Source of the DNA: Agriotes lineatus
Taxonomy: Eukaryota > Arthropoda > Insecta > Coleoptera > Elateridae
Reading direction: 5' to 3'
Assembly: GCA_940337035.1 (NCBI GenBank)
Contig: CALNHX010001056.1
Location: 1 to 64,000, forward strand
Length of the DNA stretch: 64,000 bases
Notes under the pieces: generated by a model
What the model was told of the DNA's origin: nothing
Databases searched by the model: none
The model's input: only the letters and a program-made list of their open reading frames with translations
Program-made: the position numbers and the translations under genes
Shown: piece after piece, positions 47,501-62,390 of the stretch
Layout of the letters: every line of letters begins with the position of its first letter
How positions within the stretch are numbered: position 1 is the stretch's first letter

Positions 47501-50500
47501 GGGACATCTGGGACGTTAGAGACATATGGGACATTTGAGACGTCTGGGACGTTAAGGACATATGGGACATCTAGGACGTCTGGGACGTCTGGGACGTTAA
47601 GGACATATGGGACATTTAGGACTCCTGGGACATTAGGGACATATGGAACATATGTGACATCTGGGACGCCTGGGACATTAGGGACATATGGAACATATGG
47701 GACATCTGGGACGTCTGGGACGTAAGGGACATGTGGGACATTTGGGACGTCTGGGACGTTAAGGACATATGGGACATCTAGGACGTCTGGGACGTCTGGG
47801 ACGTTAAGGACATATGGGACATTTAGGACTCCTGGGACATTAGGGACATATGGAACATATGGGACATCTGGGACGCCTGGGACATTAGGGACATATGGAA
47901 CATATGGGACAGCTGGGACATCTGGGATGTTAGGGACATATGGGACATTTAGGACGTCTGGGACGTTAGGGACATATGGGACATTTAGGACGTCTGGGAC
48001 GTTAGGGACATTTGGAACATCTAGGACGCTTGGGACGTTAGGGACATATGGAACATATGGGACATCTGGGCGTTAGAGACATATGGGACATTTGAGACGT
48101 CTGGGACGTTAAGGACATATGGGACATCTAGGACGTCTGGGACGTCTGGGACGTTAAGGACATATGGGACATTTAGGACTCCTGGGACATTAGGGACATA
48201 TGGAACATATGGGACATTTAGGACGCCTGGGACATTAGGGACATATGGGACATCTGGGACGTCTGGGAAGTTAAGGACATATGAAACATCTAAGACGTTT
48301 GGGACGTCTGAGACGTTAAGGACAAATAGGACATTTAGGACGCCTGGGACATTAAGGACATATGGGACATATGGGAAATCTGGGACGCCCGGGACATTAG
48401 GGACATATGAAACATATGGGACATCTGGAACGTCTGTGACGTTAGGGACATATAGGACATCTAGGACGTCTGAGACGTTCGGGACATATGGAACATCTAG
48501 GACGTCTGGGATGTCTGGGACGTTAGGGACATACGGGACAGCTGGGACGTCTGGGACGTTAAGGACATATGGGAAATTTAGGACGTTTGGGACGTTAGGA
48601 ACATATGGAACATCTAGGACGTCTTAGACATTAGGGACATATGGAACATATGGGACATCTGGGACGTCTGGGACGTTAGGTACATATGAGACATTTGGGA
48701 CGTCTGGGACGTTAGAGACATATGGGACATCTAGGACGTCTTGGACGTCTGGGACGTTAAGGACATATGGGACATTTAGGACGCCTGGGACATTAGGGAC
48801 ATATGGGACATATGGGACATCTGGAACGCCTGGGACATATGGGACATATGGGACATCTGGGACTTCTGGGACGTTAGGGGCATATGTGACATCTGGGACG
48901 GCTGCGACGTTAGGGACATATAGGACATCTAGGACGTCTTGGTCGTTAGGTACATATGGGACATCTAGGACGCCTGGGACGTCTGGGACGTTAGGGACAT
49001 ACGGGACAGCTGGGACGACTGGGACGTTAGGGACATATAGGACATTTAGGATGCCTGGGACGTTAGGGACATATGGAACATCTAGGACGCCTGGGACATT
49101 AGGGACATATGGTAAATATGGGACATCTGAGACGTTAGGGACAAATGGGACATCTAGGACGTCTGGGACGTCTGGGACGTTAGGGACATAAGGGACAGCT
49201 GGGACGTCTGGGACGTTAGGGACATATGGAACATCTAGGACGCCTGGGACATTAGAGACATATGGGACATATGAGACATCTGGGACGTTTGGGACGTTAG
49301 GGACATATGGGACATCTGGCACGTCTGGGACGTTAAGGACATATGGGACATTTGGGACGCGTGGGACATTAGGGACGTATGGGACATCTAGGACGCCTGG
49401 GACATTAGGGACATATGGGACATATGGGACATCTGGGACGTCTGGGACGTTAGGGACATATGGGACATCTGAGACGTCTGGGACGTTAAGTACATATAAG
49501 ACATCTGGGACGTCTGGGACGTCTGGGACGTTAAGGACATATGGGGCATTTAGAACGTCTGGGACGTTAGGGTCATATGGATGATCTATAACGCCTGGGA
49601 CATTAGGGACATATGGGACATATGGGACATCTTGGACGTCTAGGACGTTAGGGACATACGGGACAGCTAGGACGTCTGGGATGTTAGGGACATATGGAAC
49701 ATCTGGGACGCCTGGGACATTAGGGACATGTAGGACAAATGGGACATCTGGGACGTCTGGGACGTATGAAACATATGGGACATCTGGAACGTCTGTGACG
49801 TTAGGGACATATAGGACATCTAGGACGTCTGAGACGTTCGGGACATATGGAACATCTAGTACGTCTGGGATGTCTGGGACGTTAGGGACATACGGGACAG
49901 CTGGGACGTCTGGGACGTTAAGGACATATGGGAAATTTAGGACGTTTGGGACGTTAGGAACATATGGAACATCTAGGACGTCTTAGACATTAGGGACATA
50001 TGGAACATATGGGACATCTGGGACGTCTGGGACGTTAGGTACATATGAGACATTTGGGACGTCTGGGACGTTAGAGACATATGGGACATCTAGGACGTCT
50101 TGGACGTCTGGGACGTTAAGGACATATGGGACATTTAGGACGCCTGGGACATTAGGGACATATGGGACATATGGGACATCTGGAACGCCTGGGACATATG
50201 GGACATATGGGACATCTGGGACGTCTGGGACGTTAGGGGCATATGTGACATCTGGGACGGCTGCGACGTTAGGGACATATAGGACATCTAGGACGTCTTG
50301 GTCGTTAGGTACATATGGGACATCTAGGACGCCTGGGACGTCTGGGACGTTAGGGACATACGGGACAGCTGGGACGACTGGGACGTTAGGGACATATAGG
50401 ACATTTAGGATGCCTGGGACATTAGGGACATATGGTAAATATGGGACATCTGAGACGTTAGGGACAAATGGGACATCTAGGACGTCTGGGACGTCTGGGA

Positions 50501-52449
50501 CGTTAGGGACATAAGGGACAGCTGGGACGTCTGGGACGTTAGGGACATATGGAACATCTAGGACGCCTGGGACATTAGAGACATATGGGACATATGAGAC
50601 ATCTGGGACGTTTGGGACGTTAGGGACATATGGGACATCTGGCACGTCTGGGACGTTAAGGACATATGGGACATTTGGGACGCGTGGGACATTAGGGACG
50701 TATGGGACATCTAGGACGCCTGGGACATTAGGGACATATGGGACATATGGGACATCTGGGACGTCTGGGACGTTAGGGACATATGGGACATCTGAGACGT
50801 CTGGGACGTTAAGTACATATAAGACATCTGGGACGTCTGGGACGTCTGGGACGTTAAGGACATATGGGGCATTTAGAACGTCTGGGACGTTAGGGTCATA
50901 TGGATGATCTATAACGCCTGGGACATTAGGGACATATGGGACATATGGGACATCTTGGACGTCTAGGACGTTAGGGACATACGGGACAGCTAGGACGTCT
51001 GGGATGTTAGGGACATATGGAACATCTGGGACGCCTGGGACGTTAGAGACATGTAGGACAAATGGGACATCTGGGACGTCTGGGACGTTAGGGACATATG
51101 GGACATCTAGGACGTATGGGACGTCTGGGACGTTAAGGACATATGGGACATTTAGGACGCCTGGGACATTAGGGATATATGGGACATATGGGACATCTGG
51201 GACGCTTGGGACATTAGGGACATATGGGACATCTGAGACGTCTGGGACGTTAGGGACATATGGGACATCTGGGACGTCTGGGACGTTAGGGACATATGGG
51301 ACATCTAGGACGCCTGGGACGTCTGGGACGTTAGGGACATACGGAACAGCAGGGACGTCTGGGACGTTAGGGACATATGGGACATTTAGGACGTCTGGGA
51401 CGTTAGGGACATATGAAACGTTTAGGACGCCTGGGACGTTAGGGACATATGGGACATATGGGACATCTGGGACGTCTGGGACGTTAGGGACATATGGGAC
51501 ATTTAGGACGTCTGGGACGTTAGGGACATATGAAACGTTTAGGACGCCTGGGACGTTAGGGACATATGGAACATCTAAGACGTCTGGGACGTCTGGGACG
51601 TTAGGGACATACGGGACATCTAGGACGCTTGGGACATTAGGGACATATGGAACATATGGGACATCTGGGACGTCTGGGACGTTAGGGACATATGGGACAT
51701 TTGGGACGTCTGGGACGTTAAGGACATATAGGACATCTAGGACGTCTGGGACGTCTGGGACGTTAAGGACATATAGGAAGTTTAGGACGCCTGGGATATT
51801 AGGGACATATGGAACTTATGGGACATCTGGGACGCCTGGGACATTAGGGATATATGGGACATATAGGACATCTGGGACGTATGGGACGTTAGGGACATAT
51901 GGGACATCTGGGACGTCTGGGACGTTAAGGACATATGGGACATCTAGGACGTCTTGGACGTCTGGGACGTTGAGGACATTTGGGACATTTAGGACGCCTG
52001 GGACATTAGGGAAATATGGGACATATGGGACATCTGGCACGTCTGGGACGTTAACGACATATGGGACATCTAAGACGTTTGGGACGTCTGAGACGTTAAG
52101 GACAAATAGGACATTTAGGACGCCTGGGACATTAGGAAGATATGGGACATATGGGACATCTGGAACGCCCGGGACATTAGGGACATATGGGACATATGGG
52201 ACATCTGGGACGTCTGGGACGTTAGGGGCATATGGGATATCTGGGACGTCTGTGACGTTAAAGACATGTAGGACATCTAGGACGTCTGAGACGTTTGGGA
52301 CATATGGGACATCTAGGACGTCTGGGATGTCTGGGACGTTAGGGACATACGGGACAGCTGGGACGCCTGGGACGTTAAGGATATATGGGAAATTTAGGAC
52401 GTTTGGGACGTTAGAAACATATGGAACATTTAGGAAGCCTGGACATTAG
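44508..52449 (+). repeat. Higher-order satellite duplication, about 6.5-6.6 kb apart
   Basis: The blocks 44508-45872 and 51004-52449 share the same order of variant 9-mers. The offset is 6496 bp at the start and 6577 bp at the end, so the copies differ by small indels. Confidence 0.7.
48430..51100 (+). repeat. Higher-order satellite unit of about 1.36 kb, tandem pair
   Basis: 48624 onward recurs from 49983 onward (offset 1359 bp), with the same rare variants such as TCTTAGACATTAGG and GGTACATATGAGAC. The second copy lacks a short segment, giving 1323 bp between their marker sequences. Confidence 0.8.
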
Positions 52450-53639
52450 GGACATATGGGACATATGGGACATCTGGGACGTCTGGGACGTTAGGGGCAT
52501 ATGGGATATCTGGGACGTCTGGGACGTTAGGGACATATGGGACATTTAGGACGGCTGGGACGTTAGGGACATACGGGACAGTTGGAACGTCTGGGACGTT
52601 AGGGACATATGGGGCATTTAGAAAGTCTGGGACGTTAGGGACATATGGAACATTTAGGAAGCCTGGGACGTTAGGGACATATGGGACATTTAGGACGTCT
52701 GGGACGTTAGAGACATATGGAACATCTAGGACGCCTGGGACATTAGAGACATATGGGACATCTGGGACGTCTGGGACGTTAGAGACATATGGGACATATG
52801 GGACGTCTGGGACGTTAGGGACATATGGGACATCTGGGACGTCTGGGACGTTAAGGACATATGGGACATCTAGGACGTCTGGGGCGTCTGGGACGTTAAC
52901 GACATATGGGACATTTAGGACGCCTGGGACATTAGGGACATATGGGACATATGGGACTCCTGGGACATTAGGGACATTTGGGATATATGGGACATCTGGG
53001 ACGGCTGGGACGTTAGGGACATATAGGACATCTAAGACATCTGGGACGTTAGGGACATATGGGACATCTAGGATGTCTGGGACGTCTGGGACGTTAGGGA
53101 CATACGGGACAGCTGGGACGTCTGAAACGTTAGGGACATATGGAACATCTAGGACGCCTGGGACATTAGAGACATATGGGACATATGAGACATCTGGGAC
53201 GTTTGGGATGTTAGGGACATATGGGACATCTGGAACGTCTGGGACATTAATGACATATGGGACATCTAGGACGTTTGGGACGTCGGGGACGTTAAGGACA
53301 TATGGGACATTTAGGACGCCTGAGACATTAGGGACATATGGGACATCTAAGACGCCTAGGACACTAGGGACATATGGGACATATGGGACATCTGGGACGT
53401 CTGGGACGTTAGGGACATATGGGACATCTGGGACGTCTGGGACGTTAAGGACATAATAGACATCTAGGACGTCTAGGACGTCTGGGACCATAAAGACATA
53501 TGGGGAATTTAGGACGTCTGGGACGTTAGGGCCACATGGATGATCTATAACGCTTGGGACATTAGGGACATATGGAACATATGAGACATCTGGGACGTCT
53601 GGGACGTTAGGGACATACGGGACAGCTGGGACGTCTGGG

Positions 53640-56600
53640 ATGTTAGGGACATATGGGACATTTAGGACGTCTGGGACGTTAGGGACATATGGGACATCTA
53701 GGACGCCTGGGACATTAGGGATCTTTGGGACATATGAGACATCTGGGACGTCTGGGACGTTAGGGACAGCTGGGACATCTGGGATGTTAGGGACATATGG
53801 GACATTTAGGACGTCTGGGACGTTAGGGACATATGGGACATTTAGGACGTCTGGGACGTTAGGGACATACGGGACAGCTGGGACGCCTGGGACGTTAAGG
53901 ATATATGGGAAATTTAGGACGTTTGGGACGTTAGAAACATATGGAACATTTAGGACGCCTGGACATTAGGGACATATGGGACATATGGGACATCTGGGAC
54001 GTCTGGGACGTTAGGGGCATATGGGATATCTGGGACGTCTGGGACGTTAGGGACATATGGGACATGTAGGACGGCTGGGACGTTAGGGACATACGGGACA
54101 GTTGGGACATCTGGGACGTTAGGGACATATGGGGCATTTAGAAAGTCTGGGACGTTAGGGACATATGGAACATTTAGGAAGCCTGGGACGTTAGGGACAT
54201 ATGGGACATTTAGGACCTCTGGGACGTTAGAGACATATGGAACATCTAGGACGCCTGGGACATTAGAGACATATGGGACATCTGGGACGTCTGGGACGTT
54301 AGAGACATATGGGACATATGGGACGTCTGGGACGTTAGGGACATATGGGACATCTGGGACGTCTGGGACGATAAGGACATATGGGACATCTAGGACGTCT
54401 GGGGCGTCTGGGACGTTAACGACATATGGGACATTTAGGACGCCTGGGACATTAGGGACATATGGGACATATGGGACTCCTGGGACATTAGGGACATTTG
54501 GGATATATGGGACATCTGGGACGGCTGGGACGTTAGGGACATATAGGACATCTAAGACATCTGGGACGTTAGGGACATATGGGACATCTAGGACGTCTGG
54601 GACGTCTGGGACGTTACGGACATACGGGACAGCTGGGACGTCTGAAACGTTAGGGACATATGGAACATCTAGGACGCCTGGGACATTAGGGACATATGGG
54701 ACATCTAAGACGCCTAGGACACTAGGGACATATGGGACATATGGGACATCTGGGACGTCTGGGACGTTAGGGACATATGGGACATCTGGGACGTCTGGGA
54801 CGTTAAGGACATAATAGACATCAAGGACGTCTAGGACGTCTGGGACCATAAAGACATATGGGGAATTTAGGACGTCTGGGACGTTAGGGTCACATGGATG
54901 ATCTATAACGCTTGGGACATTAGGGACATATGGAACATATGAGACATCTGGGACGTCTGGGACGTTAGGGACATACGGGACAGCTGGGACGTCTGGGATG
55001 TTAGGGACATATGGGACATTTAGGACGTCTGGGACGTTAGGGACATATCTGACATCTAGGACGCCTGGGACATTAGGGATCTTTGGGACATATGAGACAT
55101 CTGGGACGTCTGGGACGTTAGGGACAGCTGGGACATCTGGGATGTTAGAGACATATGGGACATTTAGGACGTCTGGGACGTTAGGGACATATGGGACATT
55201 TAGGACGTCTGGGACGTTAGGGACATTCGGAACATCTAGGACGCTTGGGACATTAGGGACATATGGAACATATGGGACATCTGGGACGTTAGAGACATAT
55301 GGGACATTTGAGACGTCTGGGACGTTCAGGACATATAGGACATGTAAGACGTCTGGGACGTCTGGGACGTTAAGGACATATGGGACATTTAGGACTCCTG
55401 GACATTAGGGACATATGGAACATATGGGACATCTGGGACGCCTGGGACATTAGGGACATATGGAACATATGGGACATCTGGGACCTCTGGGACGTAAGGG
55501 ACATATGGGACATCTGGGACGTCTGCGACGTTAAGGACATATGGGACATCTAGTACGTCTGGGACGTCTGGGACGTTAAGGACATATGGGACATTTAGGA
55601 CTTTTGGGACATTAGGGACATATGGAACATATGGGACATCTGGGACGCCTGGAAATCTGGGACGCCTGGGACATTAGGGACATATGGAACATATGGGACA
55701 GCTGGGACATCTGGGATGTTAGGGACATATGGGACATTTAGGACGTCTGGGACGTTAGGGACATATGGGACATTTAAGACGTCTGGGACGTTAGGGACAT
55801 TTGGAACATCTAGGACGTTTGGGACATTAGGGACATATGGAACATATGGGACATCTGGGACGTTAGAGACATATGGGACATTTGAGACGTCTGGGACGTT
55901 AAGGACATATGGGACATCTAGGACGTCTGGGACGTCTGGGACGTTAAGGACATATGGGACATTTAGGACTCCTGGGACATTAGGGACATATGGAACATAT
56001 GGGACATTTAGGACGCCTGGGACATTAGGGACATATAAGACATATGGGACATCTGGGACGTCTGGGAAGTTAAGGACATATGGGACATCTAAGACGTTTG
56101 ACACGTCTGAGACGTTAAGGACAAATAGGACATTTAGGACGCCTGGGACATTAAGGACATATGGGACATATGGGAAATCTGGGACGCCCGGGACATTAGG
56201 GACATATGAAGCATATGGGACATCTGGAACGTCTGTGACGTTAGGGACATATAGGACATCTAGGACGTCTGAGACGTTCGGGACATATGGAACATCTAGG
56301 ACGTCTGGGATGTCTGGGACGTTAGGGACATACGGGACGTCTGGGACGTTAAGGACATATGGGAAATTTAGGACGTTTGGGACGTTAGGAACATATAGAA
56401 CATCTAAGACGTCTTAAACATTAGGGTCATATGGAACATATGGGACATCTGGGACGTCTGGGACGTTAGGCACATATGGGACATTTGGGACGTCTGGGAC
56501 GTTAGAGACATATGGGACATCTAGGACGTCTTGAACGTTTGGGACGTTAAGGACAAATAGGACATTTAGGACGCCTGGGACATTAGGGACATATGGGACA

Positions 56601-59600
56601 TATGGGACATCTGGGACGCCTGGGACATATGGGACATATGGGACATCTGGGACGTCTGGGACGTTAGGGGCATATGGGACATCTGGGACGGCTGGGACGT
56701 TAGGGACATATGGGACATCTGGGACGTCTGGGACATTAGGGACATATAGGACATATGGAACATCTACGACATCTAGGACGTTAGGGACATATTTAACATC
56801 TGGGACGTCTGGGATGTCTGGGACGTTAGGGACATACGGGACAGCTGGGACGTCTGGGACGTTAGGGACATATGGGACATTTAGGACGTTTGGGACGTTA
56901 GGGACATACGGGACAGCTGGGACGTCTGGGACGTTAGGAACATATGGGACATTTAGGACGTCTGGGACGTTAGGGACATATCGAACATTTAGGAAGCCTG
57001 GGACATTAGGGACATATGGGACGTATGGGACATCTGGGACGTCTGAGACGTTAGGGACATATGGGACATCTAGGCCGTCTGGGATGTCTGGGAAGTTAGG
57101 GACATACGGACAGCTGGGACGTCTGGGACGTTAGGGACATATGGGACATTTAGGACGTCTGGGACGTTAGGGACATATGGAACATTTAGAAAGCCTGTGA
57201 CATTAGGGACATATGGGACGTATGGGACATTTGGGACGCCTGGGACATTAGGGACATATGGGACATATGGGACATCTGGGACGTTTGGGACGTCTAAGAA
57301 GTTAGGGACATATAGGACATCTAGGACGTCTGGGACGTTAGGGACATATGGGACATCTAGGACGTCTGGGACGTTAGGGACATACGGGACAGCTGAGACG
57401 TCTGGGACGTTAGGGACATATGGGACATTTATGACGTCTGGGAGGTCTGGGACGTTAGGGACATACGGGACGTTAGGGACATACGGGACAGCTGGGACGT
57501 CTGGAACGTTAGGGGCATATGGGAAATTTAGGACGACTGGGACATTAGGGACATATGGAACATATGGGACATCTGGGACGTCTGGGACGTTAGGAACATG
57601 TGGGACATCTAAGACGTCTGGGACGTTAAGGACATATGGGACATCTAGGACGTCTGGGACGTCTGGGACGGTAAGGACATATGAGACATTTCGGACGCCT
57701 GGGACATTAGGGACATATGGGACATATGGGCATCTGGGACACCTGGGACATTAGGGACATATGGGGCATATGGGACATCTGAGACGTCTGGGACGTTAGG
57801 GACATATGGGACATCTGGGACGTCTGGAACGTTAAGGACATATGGGACATCTAGGACGTCTGGGACGTTAAGGACATATGGAACATCTAGGACGCCTGAG
57901 ACATTGGGGACAAATGGGACATACGAGACATCTGGGACGTCTGGGACGTTAAGGACATATGGGACATCTAGGACGTCTGGGACGTTAGGGACATATGAAA
58001 CATCTAGGACGTTTGTCGCGTATCGGACATTAGAGATGTCTGAGACGTCTGGGACGTTAGGGACTTATGGGACATCTAGGACGCCTGGGACATTAGGGAT
58101 CTTTGGGACATATGAGACATCTGGGACGTCTGGGACGTTAGGGACAGCTGGGACATCTGGGATGTTAGGGACATATGGGACATTTAGGACGTCTGGGATG
58201 TCTGGGACGTTAGGGACATACGGGACAGCTGGGACGCCTGGGACGTTAAGGATATATGGGAAATTTAGGACGTTTGGGACGTTAGAAACATATGGAACAT
58301 TTAGGACGCCTGGACATTAGGGACATATGGGACATATGGGACATCTGGGACGTCTGGGACGTTAGGGGCATATGGGATATCTGGGACGTCTGGGACGTTA
58401 GGGACATATGGGACATTTAGGACGGCTGGGACGTTAGGGACATACGGGACAGTTGGGACGTCTGGGACGTTAGGGACATATGGGGCATTTAGAAAGTCTG
58501 GGACGTTAGGGACATATGGAACATTTAGGAAGCCTGGGACGTTAGGGACATATGGGACATTTAGGACGTCAGGGACGTTAGAGACATATGGAACATCTAG
58601 GACGCCTGGGACATTAGAGACATATGGGACATCTGGGACGTCTGGGACGTTAGAGACATATGGGACATATGGGACGTCTGGGACGTTAGGGACATATGGG
58701 ACATCTGGGACGTCTGGGACGTTAAGGACATATGGGACATCTAGGACGTCTGGGGCGTCTGGGACGTTAACGACATATAGGACATTTAGGACGCCTGGGA
58801 CATTAGGGAAATATGGGACATATGGGACTCCTGGGACATTAGGGACATTTGGGATATATGGGACATCTGGGACGGCTGGGACGTTAAGGACATATAGGAC
58901 ATCTAAGACATCTGGGACGTTAGGGACATATGGGACATCTAGGACGTCTGGGACGTCTGGGACGTTAGGGACATACGGGACAGCTGGGACGTCTGAAACG
59001 TTAGGGACATATGGAACATCTAGGACGCCTGGGACATTAGAGACATATGGGACATATGAGACATCTGGGACGTTTGGGATGTTAGGGACATATGGGACAT
59101 CTGGAACGTCTGGGACATTAATGACATATGGGACATCTAGGACGTTTGGGACGTCGGGGACGTTAAGGACATATGGGACATTTAGGACGCCTGAGACATT
59201 AGGGACATATGGGACATCTAAGACGCCTAGGACACTAGGGACATATGGGACATATGGGACATCTGGGACGTCTGGGACGTTAGGGACATAATAGACATCT
59301 AGGACGTCTAGGACGTCTGGGACCATAAAGACATATGGGGAATTTAGGACGTCTGGGACGTTAGGGTCACATGGATGATCTATAACGCTTGGGACATTAG
59401 GGACATATGGAACATATGAGACATCTGGGACGTCTGGGACGTTAGGGACATACGGGACAGCTGGGACGTCTGGGATGTTAGGGACATATGGGACATTTAG
59501 GACGTCTGGGACGTTAGGGACATATGGGACATCTAGGACGCCTGGGACATTAGGGATCTTTGGGACATATGAGACATCTGGGACGTCTGGGACGTTAGGG

Positions 59601-62390
59601 ACAGCTGGGACATCTGGGATGTTAGGGACATATGGGACATTTAGGACGTCTGGGACGTTAGGGACATATGGGACATTTAGGACGTCTGGGACGTTAGGGA
59701 CATTTGGAACATCTAGGACGCTTGGGACATTAGGGACATATGGAACATATGGGACATCTGGGACGTTAGAGACATATGGGACATTTGAGACGTCTGGGAC
59801 GTTCAGGACATATAGGACATGTAGGACGTCTGGGACGTCTGGGACGTTAAGGACATATGGGACATTTAGGACTCCTGGACATTAGGGACATATGGAACAT
59901 ATGGGACATCTGGGACGCCTGGGACATTAGGGACATATGGAACATATGGGACATCTGGGACCTCTGGGACGTAAGGGACATATGGGACATCTGGGACGTC
60001 TGCGACGTTAAGGACATATGGGACATCTAGTACGTCTGGGACGTCTGGGACGTTAAGGACATATGGGACATTTAGGACTCCTGGGACATTAGGGACATAT
60101 GGAACATATGGGACATCTGGGACGCCTGGGACATCTGGGACGCCTGGGACATTAGGGACATATGGAACATATGGGACAGCTGGGACATCTGGGATGTTAG
60201 GGACATATGGGACATTTAGGACGTCTGGGACGTTAGGGACATTTGGAACATCTAGGACGTTTGGGACATTAGGGACATATGGAACATATGGGACATCTGG
60301 GACGTTAGAGACATATGGGACATTTGAGACGTCTGGGACGTTAAGGACATATGGGACATCTAGGACGTCTGGGACGTCTGGGACGTTAAGGACATATGGG
60401 ACATTTAGGACTCCTGGGACATTAGGGACATATGAACATATGGGACATTTAGGACGCCTGGGACATTAGGGACATATAAGACATATGGGACATCTGGGAC
60501 GTCTGGGAAGTTAAGGACATATGGGACATCTAAGACGTTTGGGACGTCTGAGACGTTAAGGACAAATAGGACATTTAGGACGCCTGGGACATTAAGGACA
60601 TATGGGACATATGGGAAATCTGGGACGCCCGGGACATTAGGGACATATGAAGCATATGGGACATCTGGAACGTCTGTGACGTTAGGGACATATAGGACAT
60701 CTAGGACGTCTGAGACGTTCGGGACCTATGGAACATCTAGGACGTCTGGGATGTCTGGGACGTTAGGGACATACGGGACGTCTGGGACGTTAAGGACATA
60801 TGGGAAATTTAGGACGTTTGGGACGTTAGGAACATATAGAACATCTAAGACGTCTTAAACATTAGGGTCATATGGAACATATGGGACATCTGGGACGTCT
60901 GGGACGTTAGGCACATATGGGACATTTGGGACGTCTGGACGTTAGAGACATATGGGACATCTAGGACGTCTTGAACGTTTGGGACGTTAAGGACATATAG
61001 GACATTTAGGACGCCTGGGACATTAGGGACATATGGGACATATGGGACATCTGGGACGCCTGGGACATATGGGACATATGGGACATCTGGGACGTCTGGG
61101 ACGTTAGGGGCATATGGGACATCTGGGACGGCTGGGTCGTTAGGGACATATGGGACATCTGGGACGTCTGGGACATTAGGGACATATAGGACTTATGGAA
61201 CATCTACGAAATCTAGGACGTTAGGGACATATTTAACATCTGGGACGTCTGGGATGTCTGGGACGTTAGGGACATACGGGACAGCTGGGACGTCTGGGAC
61301 GTTAGGGACATATGGGACATTTAGGACGTTTGGGACGTTAGGGACATACGGGACAGCTGGGACGTCTGGGACGTTAGGAACATATGGGACATTTAGGACG
61401 TCTGGGACGTTAGGGACATATCGAACATTTAGGAAGCCTGGGACATTAGGGACATATGGGACGTATGGGACATCTGGGACGTCTGAGACGTTAGGGACAT
61501 ATGGGACATCTAGGCCGTCTGGGATGTCTGGGAAGTTAGGGACATACGGACAGCTGGGACGTCTGGGACGTTAGGGACATATGGGACATTTAGGACGTCT
61601 GGGACGTTAGGGACATATGGAACATTTAGAAAGCCTGTGACATTAGGGACATATGGGACGTATGGGACATTTGGGACGCCTGGGACATTAGGGACATATG
61701 GGACATATGGGACGTTTGGGACGTCTAAGAAGTTAGGGACATATAGGACATCTAGGACGTCTGGGACGTTAGGGACATATGGGACATCTAGGACGTCTGG
61801 GACGTCTGGGACGTTAGGGACATACGGGACAGCTGAGACGTCTGGGACGTTAGGGACATATGGGACATTTATGACGTCTGGTACGTCTGGGACTTTAGGG
61901 ACATACGGGACGTTAGGGACATACGGGACAGCTGGGACGTCTGGAACGTTAGGGGCATATGGGAAATTTAGGACGACTGGGACATTAGGGACATATGGAA
62001 CATATGGGACATCTGGGACGTCTGGGACGTTAGGAACATGTGGGACATCTAAGACGTCTGGGACGTTAAGGACATATGGGACATCTAGGACGTCTGGGAC
62101 GTCTGGGACGGTAAGGACATATGAGACATTTCGGACGCCTGGGACATTAGGGACATATGGGACATATGGGCATCTGGGACACCTGGGACATTAGGGACAT
62201 ATGGGGCATATGGGACATCTGAGACGTCTGGGACGTTAGGGACATATGGGACATCTGGGACGTCTGGAACGTTAAGGACATATGGGACATCTAGGACGTC
62301 TGGGACGTTAAGGACATATGGAACATCTAGGACGCCTGAGACATTAGGGACAAATGGGACATACGAGACATCTGGGACGTCTGGGACGTT
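53640..62390 (+). repeat. Higher-order satellite duplication, about 4.44 kb
   Basis: The interval from about 56814 to 57950 recurs at 61254-62390 with a constant offset of 4440 bp and almost no changes. Upstream the offset is 4477 bp (54998 versus 59475), from small deletions. The second copy runs to the array end. Confidence 0.85.

Larger units (their letters stand above)
44291..62390 (+). repeat. 18.1 kb satellite array of 9-bp GGGAC units
   Basis: The array is built of 9-mers: GGGACATAT, GGGACATCT, GGGACGTCT and GGGACGTTA in recurring 36-bp groups, with variants such as AGGACGCCT and GGGACATTT. All units run the same way. It begins at the base after the right Polinton terminus and ends at GGGACGTT before TATTATCATC. 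A marker with GGATGATCTATAAC appears eight times (44406, 46970, 47123, 49579, 50902, 53538, 54896, 59373). Because 9 is a multiple of 3, stop-free frames up to 481 codons exist on both strands; none looks like a gene. Confidence 0.97.

Noticed and set aside
44291..62390. CRISPR-like array
   Set aside because: No alternation of constant repeats with unique spacers; it is a short-unit eukaryotic satellite without cas genes.
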